Shown: positions 15,660-24,500 of the stretch, piece by piece
Numbering within the stretch: position 1 is the stretch's first letter
Layout: each line of letters opens with the position of its first letter
NCBI RefSeq assembly: GCF_026340675.1
Contig: NZ_JAPEOX010000001.1
Coordinates: 2,170,001 to 2,234,000, forward strand
Source: Streptomyces sp. NBC_01264
Lineage (GTDB): Bacteria > Actinomycetota > Actinomycetes > Streptomycetales > Streptomycetaceae
Length of the DNA stretch: 64,000 nt
Direction of reading: 5' to 3'
Position numbers and translations under genes: made by a program
The notes under the pieces: model-generated
Database searches by the model: none
Told to the model about the DNA's origin: nothing
What the model saw: the letters and a program-made list of their open reading frames with translations, nothing else

Positions 15660-16607
15660 ATGGGCATCAAGCGCGGAACCACCCTGGCGGCCGTGGCGGC
15701 CGTCGTCGCACTCACCGCGACCGCGTGCGGCGGGAGCGACCCGGCGGGCGACAACGCCAAGCCGGCCGGAGCGGTCGCCGCTCCCTCCCAGGCCCCCTCC
15801 TCGGGCGACGGCTACGGCTCGGAGGCCGACGCGGCCGGTGCCGCCGGCGACGCCAAGCCCGGCGGTCAACTGGCCATCGCCCAGGACGAGAAGCTCGGCT
15901 CCGTCCTCACCGACAGCGCGGGCTTCACCCTCTACCGCTTCGACAAGGACACCGCCAAGCCGTCGAAGTCCAACTGCGACGGGGACTGCGCGAGGACCTG
16001 GCCGGTGGTCGCGGCCGGAGACGACACCGCCGCGGCGGGCATGGACCCGGCGCTGCTGGGCGAGGTGGTCCGTACCGACGGCAGCAAGCAACTGACGGTG
16101 GCGGGCTGGCCCGTGTACCGGTTCAGCAAGGACACCAAGGCGGGCGACACCAACGGGCAGGGCGTCGGCGGGACCTGGTTCGCGGCGGCCCCCGACGGCA
16201 AGAAGGCGGCCAAGGCGGCCCCCGCGCCCGGCGGCGCGGGCCAGGCCTCCGGCGCGCTGACCGTGGCCAAGGACCCCAAGCTCGGCGAACACATCGTCGA
16301 CGGCAACGGAATGACCGTCTACCGGTTCAAGCCGGACACCGCGTGGCCCATGGTCTCCAAGTGCGAGGGCGCCTGCGTGGCCAAGTGGCCGGTCGTCCCG
16401 CCGGTGGACCAGGCGAACACCAAGGGGATCATCGAGAAGAACTACCTGGTGCTCGACCGCCCCGACGGCAAGAAGCAGCAGACCGTGAACTGCTGGCCGG
16501 TCTACACCTTCACCGGTGACAAGAAGGCCGGCGACATCAACGGCCAGGGCGTCGGCGGCACCTGGTACGCGGTCGCCCCCGACGGCAAGCTGATCACCGT
16601 CCAGTAG
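15660..16607 (+). CDS. Lipoprotein with duplicated PF03640-type repeats
   Basis: A 315-residue secreted lipoprotein. The signal peptide ends in ALTATAC, giving a lipidated cysteine at about 24. After a Ser/Gly/Pro-rich linker come two copies of the secreted repeat pattern: DSAGFTLYRFDKD, C-GDCARTWPV, then GWPVYRFSKD with NGQGVGGTWFA; and GNGMTVYRFKPD, CEGACVAKWPV, NCWPVYTFTGD, NGQGVGGTWYA. Each half holds a Cys pair (CxGxC). The start at 15660 has GGGAGAG upstream. Such proteins are common in Streptomyces, of unknown function, possibly metal or redox related. Confidence 0.85.
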   Translation: MGIKRGTTLAAVAAVVALTATACGGSDPAGDNAKPAGAVAAPSQAPSSGDGYGSEADAAGAAGDAKPGGQLAIAQDEKLGSVLTDSAGFTLYRFDKDTAKPSKSNCDGDCARTWPVVAAGDDTAAAGMDPALLGEVVRTDGSKQLTVAGWPVYRFSKDTKAGDTNGQGVGGTWFAAAPDGKKAAKAAPAPGGAGQASGALTVAKDPKLGEHIVDGNGMTVYRFKPDTAWPMVSKCEGACVAKWPVVPPVDQANTKGIIEKNYLVLDRPDGKKQQTVNCWPVYTFTGDKKAGDINGQGVGGTWYAVAPDGKLITVQ

Positions 16608-16671
16608 GCCCCCGCCCGGGCTTCCGCCTGCCGGCGCCCGTCCGACCACCCGACCGTCCGACCACCTGACC

Positions 16672-16711
16672 GCGCGGCCCCCGCCCCCCTCCCCCCGGGC
16701 GGGGGCCGCGC
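16672..16711. terminator. Perfect 15-bp hairpin
   Basis: The 15 bases 16672-16686 pair perfectly with 16697-16711 around a pyrimidine-rich 10-nt loop, 65 bp after the lipoprotein stop and 41 bp before the response regulator start. Strong terminator-like structure for the lipoprotein gene. Confidence 0.8.
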
Positions 16712-16715
16712 ACCG

Positions 16716-16744
16716 TTCCGCCCCGGCCGGGCGGAACCTAGACT
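16716..16744 (+). promoter_or_regulatory. Promoter with embedded palindrome for the LytTR regulator
   Basis: TTCCGC (16716-16721), 17 bp, TAGACT (16739-16744), 7 nt, ATG at 16752. TTCCGCCC/GGGCGGAA (16716-16723 and 16729-16736) form a perfect 8-bp inverted repeat covering the -35 box and spacer. No Shine-Dalgarno precedes the gene, so the mRNA is probably leaderless and the palindrome may be an operator. Confidence 0.5.
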
Positions 16745-16751
16745 CCGCATC

Positions 16752-17627
16752 ATGCTGCGCGTACTGGCCGTCGACGACGAGAAGCCCCTGCTCGAAGAGC
16801 TCCTCTACCTGCTGCGCTCGGACCCCCGGGTGCTCAGCGCCGAGGGTGCCTCGGACGCCACCGAGGCGCTGCGCCGGATCACCCGGGCGCTGGAGAGTGG
16901 GCCGGACGGTGCCGACGGCATCGACGTGGTCTTCCTCGACATCCACATGGCGGGGCTGACCGGGCTGGACGTCGCCCGGCTGCTGGCCGGGTTCGCGCGG
17001 CCGCCGCTGATCGTGTTCGTCACCGCGCACGAGGGGTTCGCCGTACAGGCCTTCGACCTCAAGGCCGTGGACTACGTGCTCAAGCCCGTACGGCCGGAGC
17101 GGCTGGCCGAGGCCGTGCGGCAGGCCTGGGCGCAGTCCGGCCGGTCCGGGGAGCAGCCCGTGGCGGCCGCCCCCGAGGCGGTGCCCGCGGTGCCCGCCGT
17201 ACCGGCGGCCCGCGCGGCCGTCGCCAAGACCCCCGGGGCCCCCGTCGCGGCGGGCGCCGGGGCCTCCGCAGCCCGCGGCGCGGACCGCGCGCACGACCAG
17301 ATCGCCGTCGAACTGGGCGGAGTCACCCGCTTCGTGGCGATCGCGGACATCACGTACGTGGAGGCCCAGGGCGACTACGCCCGGCTGCACACCGACGAGG
17401 GCACCAGCCATCTGGTGCGGATCCCGCTGGCCACCCTGGAGGAGCGGTGGGCGGCGCGCGGCTTCGTCCGCATCCACCGCCGCCACCTGGTCGCACTGGC
17501 CCGCATCGACGAACTGCGGCTGGACGCGGGCACCACCACGGTCCGCGTCGGCGCGGCCGAACTCCAGGTGAGCCGCAGGCACACACGGGAGCTGCGGGAC
17601 CTGCTGATGCGCCAGGCCATGGGCTGA
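16752..17627 (+). CDS. LytTR-family response regulator
   Basis: A 291-residue regulator. Receiver domain (1-122) has D8/D9, phosphoacceptor D63 in VVFLDIHMAG, T91 and K111. A 65-residue Ala/Pro/Val linker follows, then a LytTR DNA-binding domain (about 190-288: ITYVEAQGDYARLH, FVRIHRRHLVAL, ELQVSRRHTRELRDLL). The likely partner is the LytS-type kinase at 20258; the acetate-type symporter gene lies between them, as in BtsSR/BtsT-like carboxylate-sensing systems. A hairpin follows the stop directly. Confidence 0.92.
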   Translation: MLRVLAVDDEKPLLEELLYLLRSDPRVLSAEGASDATEALRRITRALESGPDGADGIDVVFLDIHMAGLTGLDVARLLAGFARPPLIVFVTAHEGFAVQAFDLKAVDYVLKPVRPERLAEAVRQAWAQSGRSGEQPVAAAPEAVPAVPAVPAARAAVAKTPGAPVAAGAGASAARGADRAHDQIAVELGGVTRFVAIADITYVEAQGDYARLHTDEGTSHLVRIPLATLEERWAARGFVRIHRRHLVALARIDELRLDAGTTTVRVGAAELQVSRRHTRELRDLLMRQAMG

Positions 17628-17628
17628 A

Positions 17629-17653
17629 CCGCCCCGGGCCGGGGCGGAGCCCC
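17629..17653 (+). terminator. Hairpin after the LytTR gene
   Basis: CCGCCCC pairs with GGGGCGG around GGGCC, beginning 2 nt after the stop, and GGGGCGGAGCCCC forms an alternative stem. The latter sequence also occurs in the dispersed repeat at 60.2-60.3 kb. Confidence 0.5.
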
Positions 17654-17815
17654 GAGGGGGCCCGCGCCGACCGCCCGGCGCTGCGGCGGACCGTTCACCG
17701 TGCGGGCAGGTGCGTACGGCGATCCGCCCGGGCCGTCGGCCGCAGCGCCGGCCGGACCGCCCGCCCGGGCGGGCTTCCGCGGGTATCGTGGATCTTCGGC
17801 CCCGGGAGGAAGCGG

Positions 17816-18091
17816 ATGTCCGAAATCCAGGCGCTGCTCGACGCGCTGACCGGACTGCCCCGCACCCGGCCGGCCGGTCCCGCCGAGGCGGAGGTGCTGC
17901 TGGCCCGCCTGCGGAGCGCGGCCGCACGCTGGGCCGATGTCCTGTACGAGGCCCAGGAGGGCGCGTACGGACACCTGCCGCCCCGGGCCGAGGCGGCCCT
18001 GACGCTGGCGTTCCGGCGCGCCGAGGAATCGTACGTGGAGCTGGAGATCGCGCTGCGCGACTGCGCGGAGCACCGCGATCCCGCCCGCTGA
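17816..18091 (+). CDS. Small hypothetical helical protein
   Basis: A 91-residue protein (MSEIQALLDALTGL to AEHRDPAR) predicted almost fully alpha-helical with no cysteine except near the C-terminus. GGGAGGA lies 6 nt before the ATG. I do not recognise the family; it lies between the LytTR regulator and the symporter on the same strand, with a hairpin upstream and 150 bp downstream, so it may be its own unit. Confidence 0.6.
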   Translation: MSEIQALLDALTGLPRTRPAGPAEAEVLLARLRSAAARWADVLYEAQEGAYGHLPPRAEAALTLAFRRAEESYVELEIALRDCAEHRDPAR

Positions 18092-18241
18092 GCCGGGCCG
18101 TCCGGATCCGGCCTGACCTGCGAGAGGGCCTGTCGCCTCGTCCGGGGGCGTGCGTAGACTCCCGGAGCCCCGGCAGACGGCCGGGACCCGACACCCGTGC
18201 GGGGCCGTGCCCGCGCCCGCGCCCCAGCCGAAGGACCGCCG

Positions 18242-20053
18242 GTGAACCAGACGTACGCGCTGACCGCGGTCGCCGTCGTCGTCCTGGTCACGGTGCTGGT
18301 CGGCGCGCTGGGGCTGCGCATCTCCCGGACCACCTCGGACTTCTACGTGGCTTCGCGCACGGTCGGCCCGCGCCTCAACGCGGCGGCCATCGGCGGCGAG
18401 TACCTCTCGGCGGCCTCCTTCCTCGGCGTGGCCGGGCTGGTGCTGCTCCAGGGGCCGCAGATGCTCTGGTACCCGGTGGGCTACACCGCCGGGTACCTGG
18501 TGCTGCTGGTACTGGTGGCGGCCCCGCTGCGGCGCTCGGGCGCGTACACGCTGCCCGACTTCGCCGAGGCCCGGCTCGAATCGCAGGCGGTGCGCCGGAT
18601 CGCGGTGCTGTTCGTGCTCGGCGTCGGCTGGCTGTACCTGCTGCCGCAGCTCCAGGGCGCGGGGCTGACCCTGGAGATCCTCACCGGCGCCCCGCACTGG
18701 GTGGGCGGGGTGGTCGTCGCCTGTGTGGTGACGGCGGCGGTGGCGGCCGGCGGGATGCGGTCCATCACCTTCGTGCAGGCCTTCCAGTACTGGCTGAAGC
18801 TCACCGCCCTGCTGGTGCCCGCGTTCTTCCTGCTGGCCGCCTGGGCGGGGGACGGCGCCCCGCGCGCCTCCTTCGACGCCCCGGCCGTCTTCCGCGAGCA
18901 CGCCGCCGTCACGCTGGCCGAGGACGTACGGCTGTCCCTGGACGCGCCGCTGACGGTGACGGTGACCGGGCAGGTGGACGGTCGGGCGTACGCGGGCCAT
19001 TCCGTGACCCTCGGCGCCGGGCAGCATTCCGTACGGGCGCACGCGCGGCTGGAGTTCGCCCCGGACTCGGCGGTGCCGCAGAGCCGGGTGGAGTCCGGAC
19101 CCGGGGTGTCGAGCTGGTCGGAGCCGCTGTCCGGGGACCGTCCCGAGCTGCGGCTGTACGCGACGTACGGGCTGATCCTGGCCACCTTCCTCGGGACCAT
19201 GGGGCTGCCGCACGTGGCGGTGCGCTTCTACACGAGCCCCAACGGCCGGGCGGCGCGGCGCACCACGCTGGTGGTGCTCGGCCTGGTCGGCTCCTTCTAC
19301 CTGCTGCCGCCGGTGTACGGGGCGCTGGGCCGGATCTACGCCCCGGAGCTGGCCCTGACCGGGGAGGGGGACGCGGTGGTGCTGGTGCTGCCGGCCCGGG
19401 TGGTGGGCGGGCTCGCCGGGGAGCTGCTGGGGGCGCTGCTGGCGGGGGGCGCGTTCGCGGCGTTCCTGTCCACGGCCTCGGGGCTCACGATGGCGGTGGC
19501 GGGGGTGCTGCACCAGGACGTGCTGCCTTCGCGCGGGGTGCGCAGCTTCCGGGTCGCGGTGCTGGTGGCGATCCTGGTGCCACTGGCCGGGAGCGTGGCG
19601 GTGACGGAGGTGCCGGTGGCGGACGCGGTGGGGCTGGCCTTCGCCGTGTCGGCGTCCTCGTTCTGTCCGCTGCTCGTGCTGGGGATCTGGTGGCGCGGGC
19701 TGACGCCGCCGGGGGCGGTGGCCGGGCTGGTGACGGGGGGCGGGGCGGCGCTCAGCGCGGTGCTGGCGACACGGGCCGGGCTGGCGCCGGCGGGGTGGGT
19801 GAACACGCTGCTGGCGTGGCCGGCGGTGTGGTCGGTGCCACTGGGCTTCCTAACGATGGTGGTGGTGTCGCTGGGTACGCGCGGGCGGATCCCGCCGGGC
19901 ACGGCGGCGACGCTGGCGCGGCTGCACCTGCCGGAGGCGGTGTCGGAGCCGGCTCCTGCGGGCGGCGAAGCCGGGGGCGGGGGTACGGGCAGGGGCCCGG
20001 GAGCGGGCAGGGTCGGCTCCACCGCGCCCTCCGGGAAGGGCGGTGCTCCGTGA
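18242..20053 (+). CDS. Sodium:solute symporter, cation/acetate type
   Basis: A 603-residue membrane protein of the SSS family (ActP-like). About 13 membrane segments; DFYVASRTVGPRLNAAAIGGEYLSAASFLG is replaced here by its recognisable parts DFYVASRTVGP and GGEYLSAASFLG, the classic acetate-symporter signature. A hydrophilic loop of about 100 residues (215-310) splits the core, as in actinobacterial relatives. GTG start at 18242 after GAAGGA. The usual small DUF485 partner is absent. Its stop overlaps a GTG (GTGA) that opens a mini-ORF. Transport of a short carboxylate is likely. Confidence 0.86.
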   Translation: MNQTYALTAVAVVVLVTVLVGALGLRISRTTSDFYVASRTVGPRLNAAAIGGEYLSAASFLGVAGLVLLQGPQMLWYPVGYTAGYLVLLVLVAAPLRRSGAYTLPDFAEARLESQAVRRIAVLFVLGVGWLYLLPQLQGAGLTLEILTGAPHWVGGVVVACVVTAAVAAGGMRSITFVQAFQYWLKLTALLVPAFFLLAAWAGDGAPRASFDAPAVFREHAAVTLAEDVRLSLDAPLTVTVTGQVDGRAYAGHSVTLGAGQHSVRAHARLEFAPDSAVPQSRVESGPGVSSWSEPLSGDRPELRLYATYGLILATFLGTMGLPHVAVRFYTSPNGRAARRTTLVVLGLVGSFYLLPPVYGALGRIYAPELALTGEGDAVVLVLPARVVGGLAGELLGALLAGGAFAAFLSTASGLTMAVAGVLHQDVLPSRGVRSFRVAVLVAILVPLAGSVAVTEVPVADAVGLAFAVSASSFCPLLVLGIWWRGLTPPGAVAGLVTGGGAALSAVLATRAGLAPAGWVNTLLAWPAVWSVPLGFLTMVVVSLGTRGRIPPGTAATLARLHLPEAVSEPAPAGGEAGGGGTGRGPGAGRVGSTAPSGKGGAP

Positions 20054-20223
20054 CCGGAGCAGCCCACCGGGACGAGAGCGGTGCTCCGATCGTGGCGCGG
20101 CGCTCCACGGCCGGAGCGGAGCTCACGGCAGACGCCGGAGCGGCAACCCGAAGCACCGCTCGCGGTCGAGCCCGGTGCACTCAGACCGGAGCGCTGCTCT
20201 CGGCGAAGGGCGGCACGTCATGA
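20050..20223 (+). CDS. Mini-ORF 1, coupled between symporter and kinase
   Basis: A GTG at 20050 overlaps the symporter stop and opens a 57-residue ORF (starts VTGAAHRDESG, ends TGALLSAKGGTS) whose stop overlaps the ATG of the next mini-ORF. The product has no recognisable domain. Its last residues TGALLS repeat the first residues of the kinase, showing that the segment arose by duplication of the kinase start. It may serve to hand ribosomes on rather than make a useful protein. Confidence 0.4.
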   Translation: MTGAAHRDESGAPIVARRSTAGAELTADAGAATRSTARGRARCTQTGALLSAKGGTS

Positions 20224-20296
20224 CCGCAGCACTGTTCTCCGAGGAGGGCGGCACACCATGACCGGAGCACTGCTCTCGCTGCTCGGCGCGGCCGGT
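20188..20296 (+). repeat. Three tandem copies of a kinase start segment
   Basis: A unit of about 38 bp (ACCGGAGCRCTGYTCTC, then GGGCGGCAC and ATG) is present three times, the third copy being the real kinase N-terminus. Each of the first two ends in ATGA, forming a stop/start overlap. Confidence 0.65.
20220..20261 (+). CDS. Mini-ORF 2, 13 codons, coupled to kinase
   Basis: ATG at 20220 encodes MTAALFSEEGGTP and stops at 20261, where ATGA also starts the kinase. GAAGGGCGG lies 6 nt upstream of this ATG and GGAGGGCGG lies the same distance before the kinase ATG, so each start has its own ribosome binding site. Confidence 0.45.
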   Translation: MTAALFSEEGGTP

Positions 20297-21493
20297 GGGG
20301 CGCTGCTGCTCGGGCTCGGCTGGATCGGCGGACGCCGACAGGCCCGGCGGGGCGAGCGTGCTCTGGGCCTCGGCCTCGGCACCCCCGTCGAGCGGGCCAC
20401 CTTCCACACCCTGCACACCGCTTCCCTCGCCGCTCCCCCGCTGCGCGCCGGCCTCACCGAGGACGCCGCCCGCAAGGCGGCCCGACGCCTGCGCTCCCTC
20501 CTCGGCACCGAGGCCCTGTGTCTGACGGACCGTGAGAGCGTCCTCGCCTGGGACGGCCCCGGCGCCGATCACCACGAGCGCCGGGCGATGGCCCGGGTCG
20601 CGGTCATGCTGGACTCGGGGCGCAGCCAGAGCGTGCGCACCGAGTGCGAGCGGCCCGACTGCCCCCTCAAGTGGGCCGTGGTCGCCCCGCTGACCGGTGA
20701 GGACGGGATGCTGGGCGCGCTGGTGGCCTACGGGTCACGGGAGTCGGCGGTGCTGGTGCGGGCCGCCACCGAGGTCGCGCGCTGGGTGTCCGTACAGCTG
20801 GAGCTGTCCGAGCTGGACCGTTCGCGGACCCGGCTGATGGAGGCCGAGATCAAGGCGCTGCGCGCGCAGATCTCCCCGCACTTCATCTTCAACTCCCTGG
20901 CGGCGATCGCCTCGTTCGTGCGCACCGATCCGGAGCGGGCCCGGGACCTGCTGCTGGAGTTCGCGGACTTCACCCGCTACTCCTTCCGGCGGCACGGGGA
21001 GTTCACCACGCTGGCGGAGGAGTTGCGGTCCATCGAGCAGTACCTGGCCCTGGCCGGTGCCCGGTTCGGGGAGCGGCTCAAGCTGACCTTGCAGGTGGCC
21101 CCCGAGGTGCTGCCGGTGGCCCTGCCCTTCCTGTGCCTGCAGCCGCTGGTGGAGAACGCCGTGAAGCACGGGCTGGAGGACTCCACCGAGGAGTGCCGGA
21201 TCACCATCGCGGCCCGGGACGCGGGCGCGGAGGCGCTGATCACCATCGAGGACAACGGCATCGGCATGGATCCGTCCCTGCTGCGCCGGATCCTGGCCGG
21301 GGAGCATCCGGGCTCCTCCGCGGGCATCGGGCTGCCCAATGTGGACGAGCGGCTGCGCCAGGTCTACGGGGACGGCCACGGGCTCGTCATCGAGACGGGT
21401 GTGGGCGCGGGCATGAAGATAACGGTCCGGATTCCCAAATACCGTGCGGGGGTGCACAGTTCGGCCCCACCTGGCCGAATTCCCCGGCGCTGA
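20258..21493 (+). CDS. LytS-type sensor histidine kinase
   Basis: A 411-residue kinase. One membrane helix near the N-terminus (LLSLLGAAGGALLLGLGWIG), a GAF-like domain (about 55-180), then the His_kinase domain with phosphorylated H208 (about) in QISPHFIFNSL, and a C-terminal ATPase domain with LQPLVENAVKHG (N box) and IEDNGIGM, GIGLPNVDERL. Probable partner of the LytTR regulator at 16752. The single membrane segment suggests internal sensing or sensing through the symporter. It is translationally coupled to two upstream mini-ORFs. Confidence 0.9.
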   Translation: MTGALLSLLGAAGGALLLGLGWIGGRRQARRGERALGLGLGTPVERATFHTLHTASLAAPPLRAGLTEDAARKAARRLRSLLGTEALCLTDRESVLAWDGPGADHHERRAMARVAVMLDSGRSQSVRTECERPDCPLKWAVVAPLTGEDGMLGALVAYGSRESAVLVRAATEVARWVSVQLELSELDRSRTRLMEAEIKALRAQISPHFIFNSLAAIASFVRTDPERARDLLLEFADFTRYSFRRHGEFTTLAEELRSIEQYLALAGARFGERLKLTLQVAPEVLPVALPFLCLQPLVENAVKHGLEDSTEECRITIAARDAGAEALITIEDNGIGMDPSLLRRILAGEHPGSSAGIGLPNVDERLRQVYGDGHGLVIETGVGAGMKITVRIPKYRAGVHSSAPPGRIPRR

Positions 21494-21549
21494 GCGGTCC
21501 GCTTCCTGCCATCCTGGTGAGGGCGCGAACGACCGGAGGGATCGCCGAC

Positions 21550-24500
21550 GTGCGGGTCGGGCGAGAACAGCACCGCGATGAATGCCGTGCGGCGTTACGG
21601 ACATGGGTGCGGGGAACCATCGGCGAGGCGGGCGCCGGAGCCTGCCTGCTCGTGGAGGGGGAGCCCGGCGCGGGCCGCACCTCCTTCCTGCGCGAGGCAC
21701 TGGCCGACGCGTCCGCACTCGGCTGCCGGGTCCGGTACGGGGCCGCCGAGTCCCTGGGCACCGGGCTTCCGCTGCGCGCGGCGCTGGACTGCCTGCATCC
21801 GGCCGGCCCGGGGCGGGTACGGGCCCTGACCCTGCTCCGGGAGGCCGCCCGGTCGGCCGAACCCGGCGGGGCGCTGCTGGCGGCCGTGGACCTGCTGGCC
21901 GCCGACGTAGAGGAGTGGTGCGCGCGGCGGCCGCTCCTGCTGGCCCTGGACGACCTCCAGTGGGCGGATCCGGCTTCCCTGCTGCTGTGGCGCCACCTCG
22001 CGCGGGCCGCGCAGCGGCTGCCGCTGCTGCTCCTGACGGCCCGGCGGCGGCTCCCCCGGCGGCCGGAGGTGGAGGAGCTGTGCGCCTCCCTGGGCGGCGG
22101 GCCGGCCGGGCGCACGCTCCGGCTGGAGCCGCTGACCGGCACGGAATCGGCCGCACTGCTCCGGGAGGTACTGGGCGCGGCGCCCGGCCCCCGGCTGCGG
22201 GAGGCCGCCGGACAGGCGGGCGGCAACCCCCGGCTGCTGCGGGAGTTGCTCGCGCACTGGTCCGGAATCGTTGATGTCCGCGGGGCCCACGCCGAACTCA
22301 CCATCAGTGTCGAAGAGTTGCCGCCGCCCCCGGAGGCGGTGACCCGGGAGCTGGGCCGGCTCCCCGCGGCGGCCGTGGCCACGCTCCGGCAGGCCGCCCT
22401 GCTCGGACCGGCCTTCACGGCGCGCGAGCTGGCCCTCGTACGGACCCTCCCGGTCCGGGACCTGCTCGCGGACCTGGAGGCCCCCCTCCTGACCGGGGTA
22501 CTGGAACCGGCCACCCTGCCCGCCGGGCTCCCGGCCGGTCCGCCCGCTCACCACCCGGCCGGCGGTGACGCCCTGCGGTTCCGGCAGCCGGCCGTGCGGC
22601 TGGCCCTGTACGCGGAGCTGCCGCGGGCCGCCCGCAGCGCCCTCCACCAGGACGCCGCGCGGACCTTCGCCGAGGCCGGGCTCGATCCCGCCCGGACCGC
22701 GGGACAGCTGCTGGCCGCGGGGGTGCTGGACCCGTGGGCGGTCCGGTGGACGGCGGAGTCGGCGCAGGCCCTGATCGCGGTGGCGCCCGAAACGGCGGCG
22801 GAACTGCTGGGCCGGGCCGTGGCCCGGAACGCTGAGCAGAGCATGGAGCCGGGCGCGGATCCGGACGCGGAGACTCCCCCCGACCGGACCGGGAGTCCGT
22901 ACCGGGAGGCCCTGGAGGACGGGCTCGCCGATGCCGCGCTGATGCTGCGGCGGCCCGAGTCCGTGGAGCTGATCCGTGCGCTGCGGGAGCGGGCGCGGGA
23001 TCCCGGGCGGCGGACCGCGCTGGCCTTCAAGCTGGTCTCGGCGCTGATGATCCAGGGGGACATGGCCCGGTCCCTGGAGGTCACCGAGGAGGCACTGGCC
23101 GAAACGACCGAGAAGACGCCGGCCCAGGCGACACCGGCCGAGGCCCCGACTGAGGAACCGGCTGCGGAAGTGCCCGGCGCGGCCATGCGGTTGCGGCTGG
23201 AGGCGTGCCGGGTCCTGGCGCTGGCCGATCTGCACCGGCCCGAGGAGGCGTACGCGCTCGCCGGGCCGCTGGTCGCCCGGGCCCGGCTGCTCGGTGATCC
23301 GCTCTGCGGCGCGGAGGCCGAACACGCCATGTCCTTCGCGCTGTTCCACCTGAACCGGGGCCGGGAGTCGCTGCGCCACGTGGCGGCCGGGATCGCGCAC
23401 GCCCGCCGCAGCCCGGCCGCCAACGACATGCGGCTGCTGCTGCTCGCCAACCAGGCGGAGGGCCACCTGCGGTTCGACGAACCGCACGCCGCCGCGGCGG
23501 CGCTGCGCGAGGCCCGGCAGCTGGCCGCCCGGACGGGTTCGACGGGCCGACTCGTGGTCACGGAGGCCCTGCTGGCCGATCTCCGCTACCGGCTCGGCGA
23601 CTGGGACGCCGCACTGGCCGGGCTCGCCCGGGCGGAGGGCATGCCCGTCTCGGACGCCTGGCTGCCGGTGCTGAGCCGCGGACTGCGCGCACTGATCCTG
23701 GGCCACCGGGGCGAACAGGCGGCTGCACGGGCTGAGTTGGCCACCCTCGGACCGGACGCGTACGAGCCGTCCGCGGCCCGTCGGCACACCACGCGCGTAC
23801 TGCTGGCCCGCGCCCTGCTGGCGGAGCGCGACGGGAGCCCCCGCACGGCACTGGAGGCGTTGCTGCCCGCGCTGGAGGACGGTGTGGACGAGGCGGTGGC
23901 CTCCGACCGTCCCTGGGCGCTGTCGGAGGCCGTCCGGCTCGCGCTGGAGGACCGGGACACCGGGACGGCCCGGTCCGCACTGGCCGCCTGCGCCCGCATG
24001 GCGGCGGCCCTGCCGGAGCAGCCGGGTCCGGCGCTGGCGCTGCTGCGCTCCCGCGGGCTGTTCGCGCAGGACCCGGAGCTGCTGGCGGAGTGTGCGGCGC
24101 GGGCGCGGGGCAGGCTGGTGGCGGGCCAGACCCTGGAGGACCTGGCGGTGGCGCGGGCCTGGCACGGGGACCTGCCGGGCGCGCGATCGGCGCTGACCGG
24201 CGCGGTGGCCTCGTACGAGCTCCTCGGCGCCCGGTGGGACATCGCCCGGGCCGACGCACGACTGCGGAGCCTGGGGGTGCGGCGGGGCAGCCGGGCGGCC
24301 CGGCGGCGGCCAGCGCGGGGGTGGGAGGCGCTGACTCCGGCGGAGCTGAAGGTGGCGCTGCTGGTCGCGCGCCGCCGGACGAACCCGGAGATCGCCTCGG
24401 CGCTCTTCCTGTCCCGCCGGACCGTCCAGACCCACGTCTCGCACATCCTGGCGAAGCTGGAGGTCCGCTCACGCGCGGAGGTGGCCGTCATCGTAGCCGG

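Noticed and set aside
14130..18194. 1354-codon minus-strand open frame
   Set aside because: Crosses five plus-strand genes with recognisable domains; composition is Arg/Gly/Pro-rich noise.
21595..24444. Minus-strand 949-codon open frame
   Set aside because: Shadow of the LuxR ATPase gene; no conserved motifs.
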